A DNA stretch of 64,000 nt from Rachycentron canadum (GCA_038496675.1 CM076651.1:11802680-11866679), one strand, 5' to 3'. Shown: positions 12,890 to 27,300, counted from the first letter of the stretch. Notes: generated by a model from the letters alone, not told the origin. Translations and numbers: made by a program.

Positions 12890-13330
12890 TTCCGCACCAA
12901 AAGAGAGCAAATCAACCGTGGTGGAAACGAGGAGTTGTGTATTTATCGTGTAACGTTAAAGCCGACCGCTTTACGTCTGCCTGCTAACGTTAGCAAACCT
13001 AGCTAGCTACGGAGCAAAAAAACCCCTGCAAAACTGCGATAAAAATCGACGATGTCGCCGTTGCTGCTTTCAGCCAAAGACACGGGGCAGCTCCGAGGGA
13101 AGGAACAGGTATGTCGCCAGTCGTTTTCTGCGATAAATAAATGTACCATCATTAACTAAGTTCCTTAATCCCCTGCAAGCTAACTGGGCTGGTGCGCTGC
13201 CCCTGACAACCCGCCTAACAACAAGACTGACAGGCTAACGACGGCAGAGCGGCCGCTGTTCAGGGCCAACAAACCGCTAGCGGCCTCTAACGGTCAACGC
13301 CAAAGAAAACGGTGGTCTGGGACAGACTGA
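12890..13330. promoter_or_regulatory. CpG-rich divergent promoter of p4htm and a short plus-strand transcript
   Basis: A GC- and CpG-rich stretch between the p4htm start codon (minus, 12,889) and a plus-strand ATG at 13,052. Coding starts diverge with about 160 bp between them, the usual geometry of a vertebrate bidirectional promoter. No clear TATA box is seen. Inference from composition and gene orientation. Confidence 0.5.
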
Positions 13331-13457
13331 CTTTTTATAATACTAGAATAAGTACTGGAATAAGTTGTTTATTTATATCCTTTCCTGGGGTAAAACTACC
13401 AATAGTGTATTGTAAATTTTACTTTAGGTGGTGGGGAAGCTGAAGCTACTGTCCTGA
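13052..13457 (+). CDS. Short upstream ORF (28 aa) of the divergent transcript, two exons
   Basis: ATG at 13052, exon 13052-13108 (ends AAGGAACAG, then gtatgt). It continues in phase at an acceptor (actttag) into 13428-13457, ending in TGA. The peptide begins MSPLLLSAKDTGQLRGKEQ and continues VVGKLKLLS. I recognise no family. It could be a regulatory uORF for the next ORF, whose ATG starts one base after this stop, or a chance ORF in a noncoding RNA. Confidence 0.35.
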
Positions 13458-13458
13458 C

Positions 13459-13788
13459 ATGGCTGACGACTTTATCTGGCTATTTTACATTAACACTGGT
13501 GCATTAATTGGTAAGCATCCTTTTATTTGAGCTAATTTCACTTGAAGGTTTGTGTTGAAATTGTTTTACAGAGGTTTGATTGAACGTGGTCATCCTAAAG
13601 GCATTTTGTTGGGCAGTTTACAAAACATATACATTTACTCATTTTGCTGACACTTTTATCTAAAGTGACTGAGGGACATCAATAAAGCTAAAGTTTGTTT
13701 GGTGCCCTTGAATTGTATTACGTTATAAGGTGCTTCTCTTCTTTTATCCACCCCAGTTATATTAGTCAGGGTAGGCAAAATGATATAA
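13459..13788 (+). CDS. Candidate 27-aa transmembrane microprotein, two exons
   Basis: ATG at 13459-13461 in strong context (G at -3 and G at +4). Exon 13459-13510 ends ATTG before gtaagc. It joins in phase to a well-formed acceptor (long pyrimidine tract, ccccag) at 13757 and stops with TAA at 13786-13788. The peptide starts MADDFIWLFYINTGALI, continues V-ILVRVGKMI, and is hydrophobic over residues 5-22, with an acidic start and basic end: the look of a single-pass membrane anchor. ATTAAA at 13893-13898 could be its poly(A) signal. No family recognised; it may be noncoding. It shares the divergent promoter with p4htm and follows the 28-aa uORF by one base. Confidence 0.35.
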
Positions 13789-13899
13789 ACCCCTTCTTGT
13801 ATAATGCAATACAGTTCAACAGCAACACAAACTACATCTTCCAAAATGATCATAGTGTTTAAGACACAATACCCTTCATGAAGCTGTGATTTATTAAAA

Positions 13900-15274
13900 A
13901 ACTATTAGACTGCATCATCATTTATTCATTCTACACTGAACAAAGTTGAGTAATTGCAAAAGTATATATTAATACTAGATACTAGACTAAATCTTTGTTC
14001 TGTCTTCTTAATACTTTCCTAACCTTTTGCTTGGAAGCTTTGATGCAGCCATTCTTATCTCATGGTGCAACCAGGAAGTAAACACCTCTGGTGATGCTGA
14101 ATATGTGACATTGTGCATATTAGTTGAGACCCTTCTGTCAGTATTTGCTGGAAATGTATTGATAGAACATTGAGTAACATTTTCAGAGACTTATAACTGA
14201 AAATGATCCACTCATTATTGTGACCTGTTATTGCGGAGATTAAAAAGTTTAAAAATCAGTGGTCAAAACAGAAACAGCCAAGATATCATGATTTTTAGTT
14301 TCTAGTAAGGGTTAAGTTTCAAAAACACTGGAGCTGATGATTCCCAACATGCATCTTGATAGTCTTTCATCATCATTTACACAATACTTTGTTTTGAGCT
14401 CATTGTTAGAAAGTTTCAGGACATTTTGCAAAAATGGTCCGCAGCCAAATCATCAAGTCCACATGGCCTTACTAACTCGATGAACTGTGACATTGATCCA
14501 CATAAACCACGGGCACAAAAGCCTCGAAAAGTCTTCCATTCCTTTGTTGGGGCCTCCATGCTTAGTGACAGGCACAGAGACTAGTCAAAAGCAGCCCAGT
14601 TGGTGACAACACAATTTTGGTTTGTGAATGAAAACACGCTGCCGTTGTTTAAACGAACCACGCGATGGCGATGAAGACCAGCAGGCGGGCATCATCAGCC
14701 GGGTTTGCTGTGTCATCTGTGATTCCTGACGTAACTATTGGTGATTCAGGTGATCCCCATGAAAAAAAGAAAAAAAAAAAGAGTAAGAATTCAGCTTTAT
14801 TTTATTGAAACAAACAACAACATTTGCCTGTTATGTGGAAATCTTGCCATCTGTAGCCATGCAGGTAGTAGCCATTTTACATAAAATGGAGAAGATGCTT
14901 GTTACTGCACGTATCTGGGCTGTTGAGGGTTGTAATTAAATGTAATCCAGTTGAGCAAAGTCATCCTGTGTTTTACACGATCGGGCCACTAAAGTCTGTC
15001 TGATGTGTGCAGCACTGTGTATTTAAACCTCGCCTCACTCAAGGGGCCTCGGGATTTTTTATTTTTTTTTTAAATTTATCTTTAGACTAGATTTCCATTC
15101 ATGCTGGTGCCAACTAAGCAGTCGTGGATCATACTGTCGAATTTCCATAATTTTCAGTCCATGCATTATTCACCAGGACTTTTTCTCTGAGGCGCATATT
15201 TAGGTGGGAATGGAGTTTGGGTGATGAAGACTAATTTCCCCGGTGACACTGCCCCCCGAAATTAATCTATTTGA

Positions 15275-15314
<40 letters not shown>

Positions 15315-15449
15315 TAGAGAGAGAGTTGGAGGTGGGGGTGGAGGTTAGAGAGTCTGACACACACATTCACAATCTCTTTCACACAGAGACATACATACGT
15401 ACACACACACACACCCCTTGCGGTGTTTTCCGGGATCACGCCACTTGCT
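13900..15449. other. Intergenic between the microprotein candidate and cdk16
   Basis: No gene supported. A T-run occupies about 15281-15311; a CT/CA-rich stretch follows. Confidence 0.5.
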
Positions 15450-16600
15450 TTCACTTGGGATCCACACAGCAGCAGCAGCAGCGATATGGCTGATCATCAC
15501 CGGACGGGACGGTGCCGAGTCTAAGCGAAAGTAAAGACAAAAATAGCGCCCTGTTACAGGCCAACAATGCAGTCACCGGGGCGAGCGGACACTGCGACAC
15601 ACCGCAAAACACTGGGATAAGAGTTACCCGACGGCGTGTTGGCGATCTGGTTGTTTTTACAGCAAAGTAGTTGGAGGAACTTGTCGCAGTGGATTCATCC
15701 TAGCGTGCTGCCCGGATTTACCATACACAAGTGGAACAATAGTCTCCTGCAGCAGAAACTGTAGCAGGTCAGTGGTTTGTGTTTGTTTATGTTGGACTCG
15801 TCTTCACTCCACGTTTTTGATCCCGTTTAATGTCAGTGCTGGGACAACAAGCGACGATAACCGTGGTTGTCCTACCACCTGACATTGCAGGTGGAGTTTT
15901 TTTCCCCCCCGACTCGTTAAAACAAAGGTATTTGGTGTTTTTCCTCTTTTTCCCCCCCTTTTCTTTTACTGTGTTTTTATTGCGTCCGTGTTTACGTTAA
16001 CGTGGATACTTCAAATATCACTGCACAAATCCGGCTACATTTGAGTGGCACCACAGCAGTTAGAGAGGATATACCGATAAGGATACATGATAATGACTCG
16101 TTTTAAAATAGCCAATGTGATTCAAATAAAAAAAAAGTCTTATTCCCAGTGACACAAATACAAATGTAAAAACGTCGAAATAGTCCGCGAGTTGAGCGCA
16201 GTCGTATTTCCATGGAGTTTCTGAACCGGCCAAATGGCTGTGCAACTTTTTCTTTGCCCTGCCTGACTCTCCTCCTCCCGGATACTTGCGTCAGGAAAAC
16301 ACGGGGAGAGAAGTGCCCGAAAACGAAAAAGGCCTGGGAGGTTGAGGAATCTCTCTGCCGGTCAGGCCGGAGACGGACCGCGGCGCGTTTTAGGTCGAGT
16401 CCCGTGATATTTGTCGCTGGGCCGCTCGCTGCTCACTTGTGTGCGCCCGGTCTGCACGTCGCGTCGAGCTGCGTGGGATTTTGTCGGGACCTTCGCTCGT
16501 CCGCCTGCGTGACAGCCCCCGGTCCCGCAGCGTTGTCGATAACCTCGTGGATGCTTCCCGAAGGCGAGCCGGGTATGGACACCGTATAGGCTGAACACTT
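15450..16600 (+). promoter_or_regulatory. CpG-rich region: likely cdk16 promoter and noncoding first exon
   Basis: Dense CpG over about 1.1 kb, unlike the AT-rich surroundings. A possible noncoding exon ends at 15767 (CTGTAGCAG followed by gtcagt) and could splice to the acceptor just before 21291, which precedes the cdk16 ATG. ORFs here (for example 16212-16589) look like composition artefacts. Confidence 0.45.
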
Positions 16601-17236
16601 AATGCTTAACGAAAGCGTGTCTCCAGTTAGTTACTTAGCAGAGTGTTGGAGGGGGAGAAATCATTAAACTCTCAATTATTTATGTCCATCTCAACGTGGG
16701 CTGTCCAGATTGAAAATCAAGCGCACCCGTCAATGCCTTTGCCCTTGTGTTGCACCCCATACAAAACTATTAATCCAAGAGCAGGAGACCAATAAACCCA
16801 AGTTATTACAGAAGAAATTTAATGCTGTATCTCTAATAATGTCAACATTACTGGACTTTTGACCAGGACTTCGTTACACATCTAACAGTCTTTGCAAAAA
16901 TATAGAATTTATAGATTTTTGTAGCATTTTTTTTTTAACAACAAGTGATACTTGGATACTGGTCTTAACTTTTGCACAGTCCAAGTTACCGTGAAGTTAC
17001 ATAGGAGACACCTTAATCCGTGTCCTCTGTTAGAACTCCACTTTCCTGTGGTCAAATAATGACGTTTATTAACCGGGACAGGGTCCTACTGAGATCCAAA
17101 TCTTCCACCAAGTGATTCTAATTATGCATAATGATACTAAATAAGAAAGTTTTGACTGGACAGTTATTCAGAATTATCATATACAAACTTGAGGTGGCAT
17201 CATATTGTGATGTCAGTAGTAGCGGATTTTAACGAC

Positions 17237-17269
<33 letters not shown>

Positions 17270-18456
17270 GTCAAAAGAGCTCATGAAAACAATATTATCT
17301 AGACATCTATAGAAAATAATAAAAAAAAAAATACACTATCAGTCTGACAACTTGTGGGTGTTTTTTCTCTTTAATATGGCAAATGAATTATACTCAAATA
17401 GTGAAAGGGTAACAACTTTTGCCATCACAGTGATATAATTATTGTGGTCAAATAAGATCTTAGGCATAGATATGTATTATTAACACAATATTAATATTTC
17501 ATTTTTTATTTCATGGTCATCATCAATACCAATGTATCATAAAATACCTATGGATAAAAAATATGTCTGATGGACTGTAGTAAGAGAACAGTAGAATGCA
17601 GGGCATTATTAAACAGAATATTTTATTATTTTATAGGTATTTTTTCCTAAACGTTCATTTTCTTATTCTGATATTGATTCCGCCACATTATTCAACCCTA
17701 AGTAAAGTTATTTGTGTATTTCTGCACTTTGTCTGACCTCATTCAGCCAGATATCCCCAAAACCGTAGCCTCAGACACTCTATTCTCCTCTTGTGGCTGA
17801 AAATGGCATTTCTGATCCTTTGCAGTCTTGTTTATCAGCTTATTCATTCCATACTTTGTTCTTCTCATTTTACTCTGGAGATTTAGGTTAAGTGACAGAG
17901 GAGATATTGAAGAGGAGCCATTGGACTTCTGTTTGGGTTATCTGTTGGTTTAAATGTGTGCGTTTATGTGGATATGTGTAGGATTCTGTAGTTGGGCAGA
18001 TTTGTGCATTACTCATGCATCCTCAGGCTGCTGTGCCAAGCAGTGTTCGGAGTGCCACTGAGTGCCCATTCCACTCTGCCACATTGTATGTGTGTGCATG
18101 CATGCGTATGATTCATGATCCACAGAATTACAGAAGAATGCCTGTTTGTTTTGGTGAAAAGAGGTAGACGAGGTAAGACAAAATCTGGCTGAAACCAAAT
18201 AACTCCCTCATCACACAAGCTGTAAAAATCTTCTCTGTTCTGATGAAATATTTTGCTAGTAGATGAGTGTGTCAAACATCCAGCTAGCTACTGTTGGTAT
18301 ATGGCATGTGGATACTGACTCAGATCCCTACGTCCATTCATTATTTTGCCTCAAAGAGACATACTGGCAGAGGGATCCCAGAGCCAGGCTGGAAGAATCA
18401 TATGCTGCAGTGCTGTGTGGCATCCCAAGCACTGGAGGGCTGGAAGTTTTTACAGC

Positions 18457-18490
<34 letters not shown>

Positions 18491-20334
18491 CGCACGCACG
18501 CATATGGGGTGATGGTGGGGGGGTGTAGAGATGGGAGATAGAGAGATGAGAATTGTGAATTCTCAGCTCTTAGCCTTCGTCTTGGTTTCATTTCCTTTTC
18601 TCTTCACCTCAGATGCAGAAACTGCAGTTTCGGCCTGTAACCTAGCAACCCAAATGGTGTGTGTCTTGAATAAATCAGACTATGTTCCTCCTCTGTGCTC
18701 CTCACGTCAGTTCACCTCACCTTTGTGCTACCACATCCATGCAACCACCCACACACACACATGTGGAAACCGATATGCACATGCTCACAGATGTGCACAA
18801 ATAACATCATATCACTTATCTATTAACTATCTGCTTGTGAACTCCTCGCGCTGGTTTCAAACACAACTAAAACTTGTTAAGTGTGTAGTGGCTTTGAAGT
18901 AGTGAGGGCGTCCTTCGTCATCTGGAGTGCGTCCCTCCTTTTAGTGGGAGTTATGTATCAGAGCTGTTTGTGGTTTGCTGGGTGTCTGGTGAGTGTGGCC
19001 TGCACATGCTGCAGCCTGGAGCCACATGTCTCATCCCACTCACTGATGTGTCTCTGCCAACCCCTTCACATTGCCACGTCCATCTGCAACAGGCAGGACT
19101 CAACATCCAACGCACATTCATAACAAATTTTTAACACTTTTATTCCCCTCAAGTTGACAAACATAGATACAGTTCTAAAACACTCTTGAAATGAGATCAT
19201 GCTTACATCTTGTACTAAATGCAGCCTAGTATAGTTTTAGCTAATGTTGCAGGAGTGTAGCAAAGATTTAAACATAAGGAAAAGTTAATATAACTTCACA
19301 ACTGTGAAAGAAAGTATTTAAAAGTAACTTGAACAGAGTTGTAATGCATAAATATTTGCGATTTGCATGAGTGCATACATTAACAGATAAAGGAGATTAT
19401 ATAGCCCACAATACTCAAAGGGAATATCTGGCATTTCATGAGCTATTTTTAAAAAAGCGAAAGGATAAGGTTTACAAACCGAATGGTTATTTATAGTTCT
19501 TTCTATAAAATAGCATGTTGTTCTTATTTTGTGTAGCGCTTTACAGGAAAGACTACACCTTATTTCATCATAGTAAAAATTAAGTTGGAGATCTCAGCCA
19601 TAGCTATAACACAGCACTCTGAAGTCTTTCCCTCTATGAGCTGCTGGATAATGACATTTCCGCAGCATTATTATTTAGGCTAATTCAACAGTGATAAGAT
19701 GAAGACTGTGAAATTAGTCATTATTGTGTTTCTGTATATGTGTGCGTGCATGGATGGGTGCAAGTGTTACTGTGTGTCAATGATAACACTGTGTAATAAG
19801 GAGGGCATTATATTATCGGCTGTTCCCATTTAATGAGTCATTTATTCCTGAAAATGCATGGGTGACAGATGCAAGGTTGCATGAGGAGAACCCAAACCTC
19901 ATGTCGGAGCAGGATTCCTCTTCTCTAGTGAAGTCTGGGAAAACATGCAAATGAGGGGGGAGGGAGATTTGCTCCATACTGATAATCCATGGGTGACGGA
20001 TGATATGAAATGAATGTGAGATGCTCTCATTTCACTCTTTTGTTCCCTTCTTTAACTTTTTTTTAATCTTGGAGGAATGCCTCCGGCTGAGGTGCAAACC
20101 ACATCCAACTGGGCTCATGTAAATTGGCAGAGGCAATGTTGTTAGCAATGGATACTTGCACTAAACGCATCTTCTAGTGAAATAAAGCCAGTCGTCCCGA
20201 ATGAGGATCACTGGGTTTGAATTCCCTCAGAGCACTGGCTGTCTCTAATAGGCCTGAAAGACTGAGAGCCTGAAAGGATGAATGGCTTTTGTTGAAGCCT
20301 CCAAGGTTGGACACAAAGGGAAAGGCAGTGGGTG

Positions 20335-20388
<54 letters not shown>

Positions 20389-21290
20389 GCGTGTGCGTGT
20401 GCGCACTAGTGCATGTCAGCTCCTGAGCCCTTATGGGTTAGATAGAAGAAGCAGGAAGTGGAAGGGAGACAGAAATATTCTGCCATAGCTGCCTCTACCT
20501 CCAGGCCGGTAAAGCAGAACACAACACACAAAGTGACTTCAACACACACCTATGCAATCACACACATACTGTACATACATATAAACAAGATTTTCAATGT
20601 CTGGCTGAGAGGCACTCTGAACAATATATGATTTTGAAAGCTCACTGACGTCAAGAGTTAGACACACAGCTATATGACACACATGGCTGGATCATAGTCA
20701 GATGAAACCTTTTCAGCAGACACTATGAACAGTATGAACTTCATTCTTGTGTCACTTGATGATTTTGTCTGCCATTTCTTCATTAGAAGAAAACTAGACG
20801 TATACTGTAGTTTTTGTATTTTTTTTTGTTATGGATGATAGTTGATGGAAAAACCAGTGAAATGTGTATCAATCACAGCTTATCTGCTCTTGTCTGAAAC
20901 CTCTGGGGGGCTGCACAGTCAGCCATTTCCATGTTTTTATTTGTACATTTTTTTGTTTGCTGCTCTCTTTCTCTCTCTTTCTCTGTGTCTCTCTGGGCCT
21001 GTCTCTCTCTCATGTTGTGTTTTTTATTCTGCAATGTTTGCACTTGGGATACATAACAATGAGAATGCTCGCTGTGCGAGCAAACACAACCATCGGGAGC
21101 CCAAAGAACTGTAGAAAATGCGCAGAGGCTGCACTGCAGTAGTTTCACTGTACAATGAAGATGTACCGGGGCAGCGTGGCTCTGTCCGTCTGTGGTTATA
21201 ACGAGAACAATGTCCTTGATTATGGCGATGCAGGTGGTGCTGATGATGTTGATAATAACAATGTTGCTGGTTGTCCCCGTCTTCCTCAGC
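16600..21290 (+). other. Large 5' intron of cdk16 (inferred)
   Basis: No coding exons recognised. Contains (ATT)n at 17237-17264, (TG)n/(CG)n at 18456-18500 and (GT)n at 20337-20402. It ends at the acceptor cttcctcag immediately before 21291. Confidence 0.45.
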
Positions 21291-21319
21291 CTGTGGGCTC
21301 CTGTGGCGTGGCTGAGAAG

Positions 21320-24300
21320 ATGGACAGGATGAAGATCATCAAGCGGAGGCTGTCCATGTCTCTACGCAGCGCTCGGCCCGTTGACGACTCCCTGTCTGAA
21401 CTGGCGGAACAGATGGCCTTGGACGAGCCATCCGCAGCTAGGGACAACGGTGAGACACCAAAACTAGTGCACCGACACGCAGGCGTGCTTAAGCACCTCA
21501 GCACACGCTGTCACACAAGCAAACAGTATGAAAGAAGGCTCTCAATTCAAACTTTGCAGTTTACATGCACCACGGGCATTATATCTCCATGTAACTACAG
21601 GCACTCTTACCCAATCAGTTTATACCCAAAGAAACATAACTGATCAGGGTAGGCAGGGATGTGTTGTTATTATGATGAAGAGTAATTGTGTCACCTCCAT
21701 AACCCTTTTGCGAGTCACACCGAGATTAGCTTGACTCCAGCATTTGTTATGGCTAGGAGCAGGCAAACCACATTATGAAAGAGCAGGTTCTTATGTGCCT
21801 CATGTAGGAGTTTTTTCAACACACAATTTAGTGGTTTGCAAATGAGGCTGTACTCGTAATCAAAATAAAAATATTTACCTGAGCGTCTCAACTCTGGGGC
21901 CATATTAATTCTTAATCATCATCTTCAGCTCATCCTCAGCTTTGTCACCATTGCTTCACTGTTTACTTCAGTAGTTAATCATCAAGACTGACAGCAGTAG
22001 TAAGTTGGAAACGCATTTGAATTCACAAAAGCCTTGCTGTGAATTCAGATACACTGATTTGTGTGTTTGCATGAGCAAAAGAAAATGTTTCGGCTTGAAG
22101 GAGGAGGTGGGGAAAGCAACGTCATTCTTGAGTGCCACCCGGTGGGCATCCAACACCACTGCATGTCCCATTTTGGAAAAATAAGAGATCTCGCCTGACA
22201 CAAAAGTTATGCAAGTGTGATCAGCCTTTGCGTAGGTTCACATCCTTATCTTCTCAGATAGAAACCAGGCCGCAACATAGGGTGAGAGAGGTTGCCTGCA
22301 TTTCAGTTGATGCTTTTGTCTCAGAGAAAAAGGAAGAGAAAACAGAAAGTGAGGAAAAAAAGCGAAAAGTTTTACTGTCCAAATATAGCTTCTGTGCTGT
22401 GTTTTAAGCTAGAGGTGTCTGCTGTTTTACAGTGTGGATACAAGGTGTGTTTTTTGTTGTTGCTGTTATTTCAGCTCCTGAGCTGCAACATCCACATCTT
22501 CACCTGATTAATTTCAATCCCTGCCACCTCTCTCCTCCTCCTATTTTTACTTCCCCGTCTTTCGTTTTTAATAGCTCAAGTGCTGTTGAGTACATTTCCA
22601 GAGGGCGCAAGGAGAAGAGAGTGGGATTGGGATGGAGGAAGTGATGTAGAGGATGAGGGCATTAAACTTTAACTAGTGCTATACATCTTGTACTTTTCAT
22701 CCTTTCTTACCCTTTTCCCATGCTGTATCACCCTCCCGACCCCTACGTCTCATGTAAATCTTAGCCAGACTGTGCAAAAGAGTGGTAAAAAAAAAAAAAA
22801 ACATTCCTCACATTTTTTAAAGTGCTAATTAGAAACGATGTCAAAGCTGGCGCTGTCCTTGTATCTGTTCTTCCACTGTGTTCTTGAATGACTTGCTGGA
22901 GGTGAGAGACTGGAAGGTGATCGTGTGAGGACTTTAGGGGAACATTAAGATACGATGGTTGGGGATTACAGTGGAATTTACTCTGAAATGTGTAGGAAAT
23001 TAGGGATTATTTTTTTAAGATAGGAGATGTGACATGTGGGCTGCCGTCCACATTCTGCAAAAAGGATTCATTAATCCCAATGAATGTGAAAGAAAGGTGA
23101 CGATTCATGCATACTGACAGGCTGTTTCACACATTTGTGAGGGATTCAGTGAAGGTATTTTGCTTTGAAAAAGCCATTTTGTTTTCCATAAGTTTAACTT
23201 TGATCTCCAGACTTGAATTTAATTAGCTAAATATGTATTCAAGCCCTTCCATCTGTGATTTGGTTACTCCTTTATCTATGTGTCCTTCTTCCTATAGTGT
23301 GTCTGCTAGTTTTGTTGGTTTCTCTTTTTTCCTTTCACTGATCAAAATCAGTTTGGATCAGTCTATAACTCAACATATTGTCCACTACGCAAACCTCATC
23401 TCTCATACACTTTCCATGGCTATTTCTTTTACTCTGTGCCACAGTTGGTCCCTCTTTTAACATGAGTACAGCAGCTGTATGTATTCCCACTCTTTTATCA
23501 ATCACTACTACATATTATACTGTTCCTACATTTTCTACTACCGTTCTGTGTCTGGTCTCTGTGTGACCTTGTGTCGTCTCTTTTCCTCTTTCTCTTTTTC
23601 TCCTGTTCCCTCCTACAATTCCTGTCATCTGCCTGTTTCTATTTTGCTGCTTCTGTTCCCTCTTCTCTGCTATTCCTTAACTTTTCACCTGTCCCTGTCT
23701 CCCTTGCCTGGCCTTTTCTTGTTTTGACCTCTTCCTCCTTTCAATTTTATTGTCAACCTGCTGTCCTTCTGAGCTTTTTCGCCTCTTTCTTGCCTTCTCT
23801 GGCACTCTCTCTCTGTTATTTTTTTGTATCCCTTCGTCTTCTCCCACTCCTTGGCTGTCTGTCTGCATCATGTGTCTCAGAGCCCATGGTGGTGTGCGCC
23901 ATGCACCCTCCCGCCTCCCATAGCGCTCCCTCCTTCCTGCGTCAATACGCTGGTCACCTGGGCCGCACCACCCTGCGCAGAGAACCAGGTGGGGGGCTGG
24001 AAAGAGACAGAGCCTACCTGAGCCTGCACAGAACTGGATCTCTGGGTACACACACACACACACAAATGCACACACACACACACACACAAATGCACACACA
24101 AACACACAGTACTTGGTATTAAGCTAAGTATACTGTACTTGTACTATACTTTGTTGTTTGTTGTTGCTTGTACACACTACAGTTCTATACCACTACTACG
24201 TCTGTACTTCTGCTTAAGGGACATTTTAAGAGACATACAGGATTTTTCTTGTTTGCATTTATTCTATGTGTCAGTAGTTCAGCAGAGGTATTTTTTCTAT

Positions 24301-27300
24301 TTTTTTACCAGAACAATGTCCATTCTGAACAATACTGCCACCTGTGGGTGGAAAGTACACATACACACATTCACAGATGTCACGTTGATGTCCATTTTTG
24401 GGGCAAATATGTTTTTGTGTATGTGCATGTATGTTTGTGAATTTTCAGTGAGACTAAAACAGTATTTACTCACACAACTTAGCTATCCTCCTAACATTTA
24501 CTACAAATTTCAGAGGCTAAAACTCTAATGACCTTAATCCAACATACACAGACACACACATGCACATGTTCACAACACAAACATGCTCACACAATCACTT
24601 CGGTCTGACTGTATTATGCAATGCAATGTGTAGTTCTATGGTTCTATGGATTTCAGTAATCTCATTTCCCGCTGTGGCAGAATGGCTTATATCAGGAGCA
24701 GTGGGACAGAGAGAGGGAGTGGGAGTCAAGAATGGAGGGGGAGAGAGGAGATGAAGACCTGGATGCTGGATGGGTTAAGAATGAAGTGAAGCTTAGTAAA
24801 GGGCAAGATATTCACTTATAGGGGACTGAGTGATAGCCAGGCAGAAATGAAAAGTAAAGATGAAAGGATGGCTTGTCAGACTGAGTGGTAGGAGAGTGTC
24901 CCACAATTGCTCCTTGAAGAGTAACATTAGCTTTGTGCTGTGTATCCCCTCAGTCCTTGGCTGCATGAACTTGAGATAGACCACAACGAGAGTCCTTGCA
25001 TCTATTGAGCTCTGGCTGAGAAGAGAACCAGTCTTGTAACAGGAGCTCACAGTTCTTTGCAATCCCACAAGCTGGGAATATGATAAGAGGGGATGATCCC
25101 TGTAACAGCAGCTTTAGGAAGGGTATCATTTGAGCACTTTAAGTAGTATTAGTAGTATTGCTAATTACAGAAGTGTTTCTCTACCAATACAAGAGAAAAT
25201 GTTTGAAATGCCAAATGTTGTTAAAACACACACAAGAACAACTGCACAACAACTCAAAACTTGCCTGATCATATAAGTAAATAATATGACAAATCTACTC
25301 AGACACTTGGTAGCTTTCAGTGGTTGCTAAAGTGGATTTTGAGGCTAATTTTGTCTACTACTTATGGAGAAATACCAGTAACTTGTTGAAAAATCTGAAT
25401 GTCTCAGTCTTAAGCCAACAGTGGCTTCACTTCCACTGTCTCTGAGCTCAGAAAAGCCCTAAAAAGGACACGGCTTGATTCAGAACCTAGAATAGATGCT
25501 ATTCTATTATTAAAATTTTGATAAGGTGTAGTTTGAAATGTTAAGAGGTACACTGTGTGAGTGTGTATGTGTACGTTTCCCACTGGTTGGTCTCGCTGAC
25601 TCACTGTGTGCCACTCAGCAGTCAGAGCACGTCGCACCCTTTAATAGAACGACATGATGATGCAATCTCTCTTTCCGGCTGCACTAAAGACATTAGCCAC
25701 CCTCTCCCTCTTTCTCTCCCTCTCTCCTCTCTCTGTCCTTTTCCAACTTGGCTATCTATCTATAGGAGAATTCAATTAAATGCATTTTTCATCTGTGTAA
25801 GTGGCCTTGACTGCTGGGTTATGTTAGATGTGTTTGGCCCGTGGCCAGAGCCAGAGAGCTTTTACTGGTTTGTGATTCATCTGTTGCTAACTAGACCAAC
25901 ACCCACTCCAACCTCACTGTACTTACAGTCAAGAAAGACTCTGCACTGCACTCTTCAAGTTCACTTTTCACCATTACTTTGTCTCTCTCTCTCTCTGAAG
26001 CTCTGTAGTTTAACTGTTGAGGATTAGTCGGCCATCCTGTCTGTATTACTGAGAGAGAGGGCACTGCTGAAAAGCTGCCTACTCTTCTCCAACCCTGTCG
26101 CAGGCTGCTATTTCTGATACTGTCACAGATGTCTCTTTTCGTTCTTTTCTCTCCTCTGTTTCTGTATCTATCTCTTTCTCACCACATACATCAAAATGCT
26201 ATATTTAACCTCCAGATAAAACCAGAATGGGGAAAAGATAAAAGATGGAAAGCTTTTCAGACCAGCCTTATCTCTTCCTGTGTTTGGTATACACCATGAG
26301 AGACCTTGTCTGTGCCAGGGATTTAATGTAATGCATTAAAACTGCATTAATCGCTGTAGCCCTCTCCCTCTCTCCCTACACTCTTAGCCATCCATTTGCT
26401 CACACTAACTCTCTTCGCTCACTCACAGACTGGGTTTAATAAGAACAATAGAGTGGACTCCTTTTATGTAGTTGGTCTTGTATGCTTTTATGTACGTTAG
26501 GGAGCCTTGCTTTAGGCTAAAGGAAGATGTTACTAAAGAATGCTGGTGACTTTCAGAGCTGTATATGAAAGAGAGTAAGGGGCGAGGTGTTGAGGACCTC
26601 CACATATGGAGCTGGTAGCTTACAGTAGGAGCTCTGGTCCCAGTAATTGAATAATAAAATTCCTTAGATGCAGATAAAAGGTTTAGGGGTAATTACTGCA
26701 GTCTAAATTCTCCCTCCCTCCAGCCTTGTGAGTGTTTCTCTATGCATGCATGCTCCTCAGGGATGTTATATGCACTTTGATTTTTATTGTCGTACTTGTC
26801 TGGAAGCAGACGGTGGTATTTATGGTAAGAAAACATGATGAAAACAGTTTATTTTAATTGGAATTTCAAATGTGGCCAAACAGACATGGCAATGAAGACT
26901 TTTAAAACATGGCGGCCAGAAACTGTGACAGTGAATAAGACCTTGAGGGATTGAAAGGCTGTGTAGTTGGGCTACAGAACAAGGGAGAAATCTCTGCGAT
27001 ACAGTTTGTGAATATAAAGAGACAGTGATGAGGGAATGGTTGATTGGTGAGCTTTTGTCTTTGATGTATAAAACAGCCTGAAGCTCACGGATGCAGAGCT
27101 CTACATCAGTCTTTACATTGTAAATTGTCATTATTCTTTACTTGAATCTGAGTAATAAGCCTAGAGTCAAGAGTGCATCATATCTAGGTTTTAGTGACCA
27201 CACCAATAATCCTCACAAATATTTATTTTAATAAACCATCCACACCTAGCCAATTTAAAAATGTTATATAAACATACAGGATGCCCATGAGCTCACATAT

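Noticed and set aside
16212..16589. 125-codon ORF in the CpG-rich region upstream of cdk16
   Set aside because: GC-rich islands keep frames open by chance; no recognisable domain and no in-phase link to downstream exons.
21155..21319. N-terminal extension of cdk16 starting MKMYRGSVALS
   Set aside because: The frame is open, but a good splice acceptor lies before 21291 and the family start MDRMK matches 21320; kept only as a minor possibility.
23571..24122. 183-codon ORF rich in Phe, Leu and Ser
   Set aside because: Pyrimidine-rich intron read through into the real cdk16 exon 23881-24045; only the exon part is coding.
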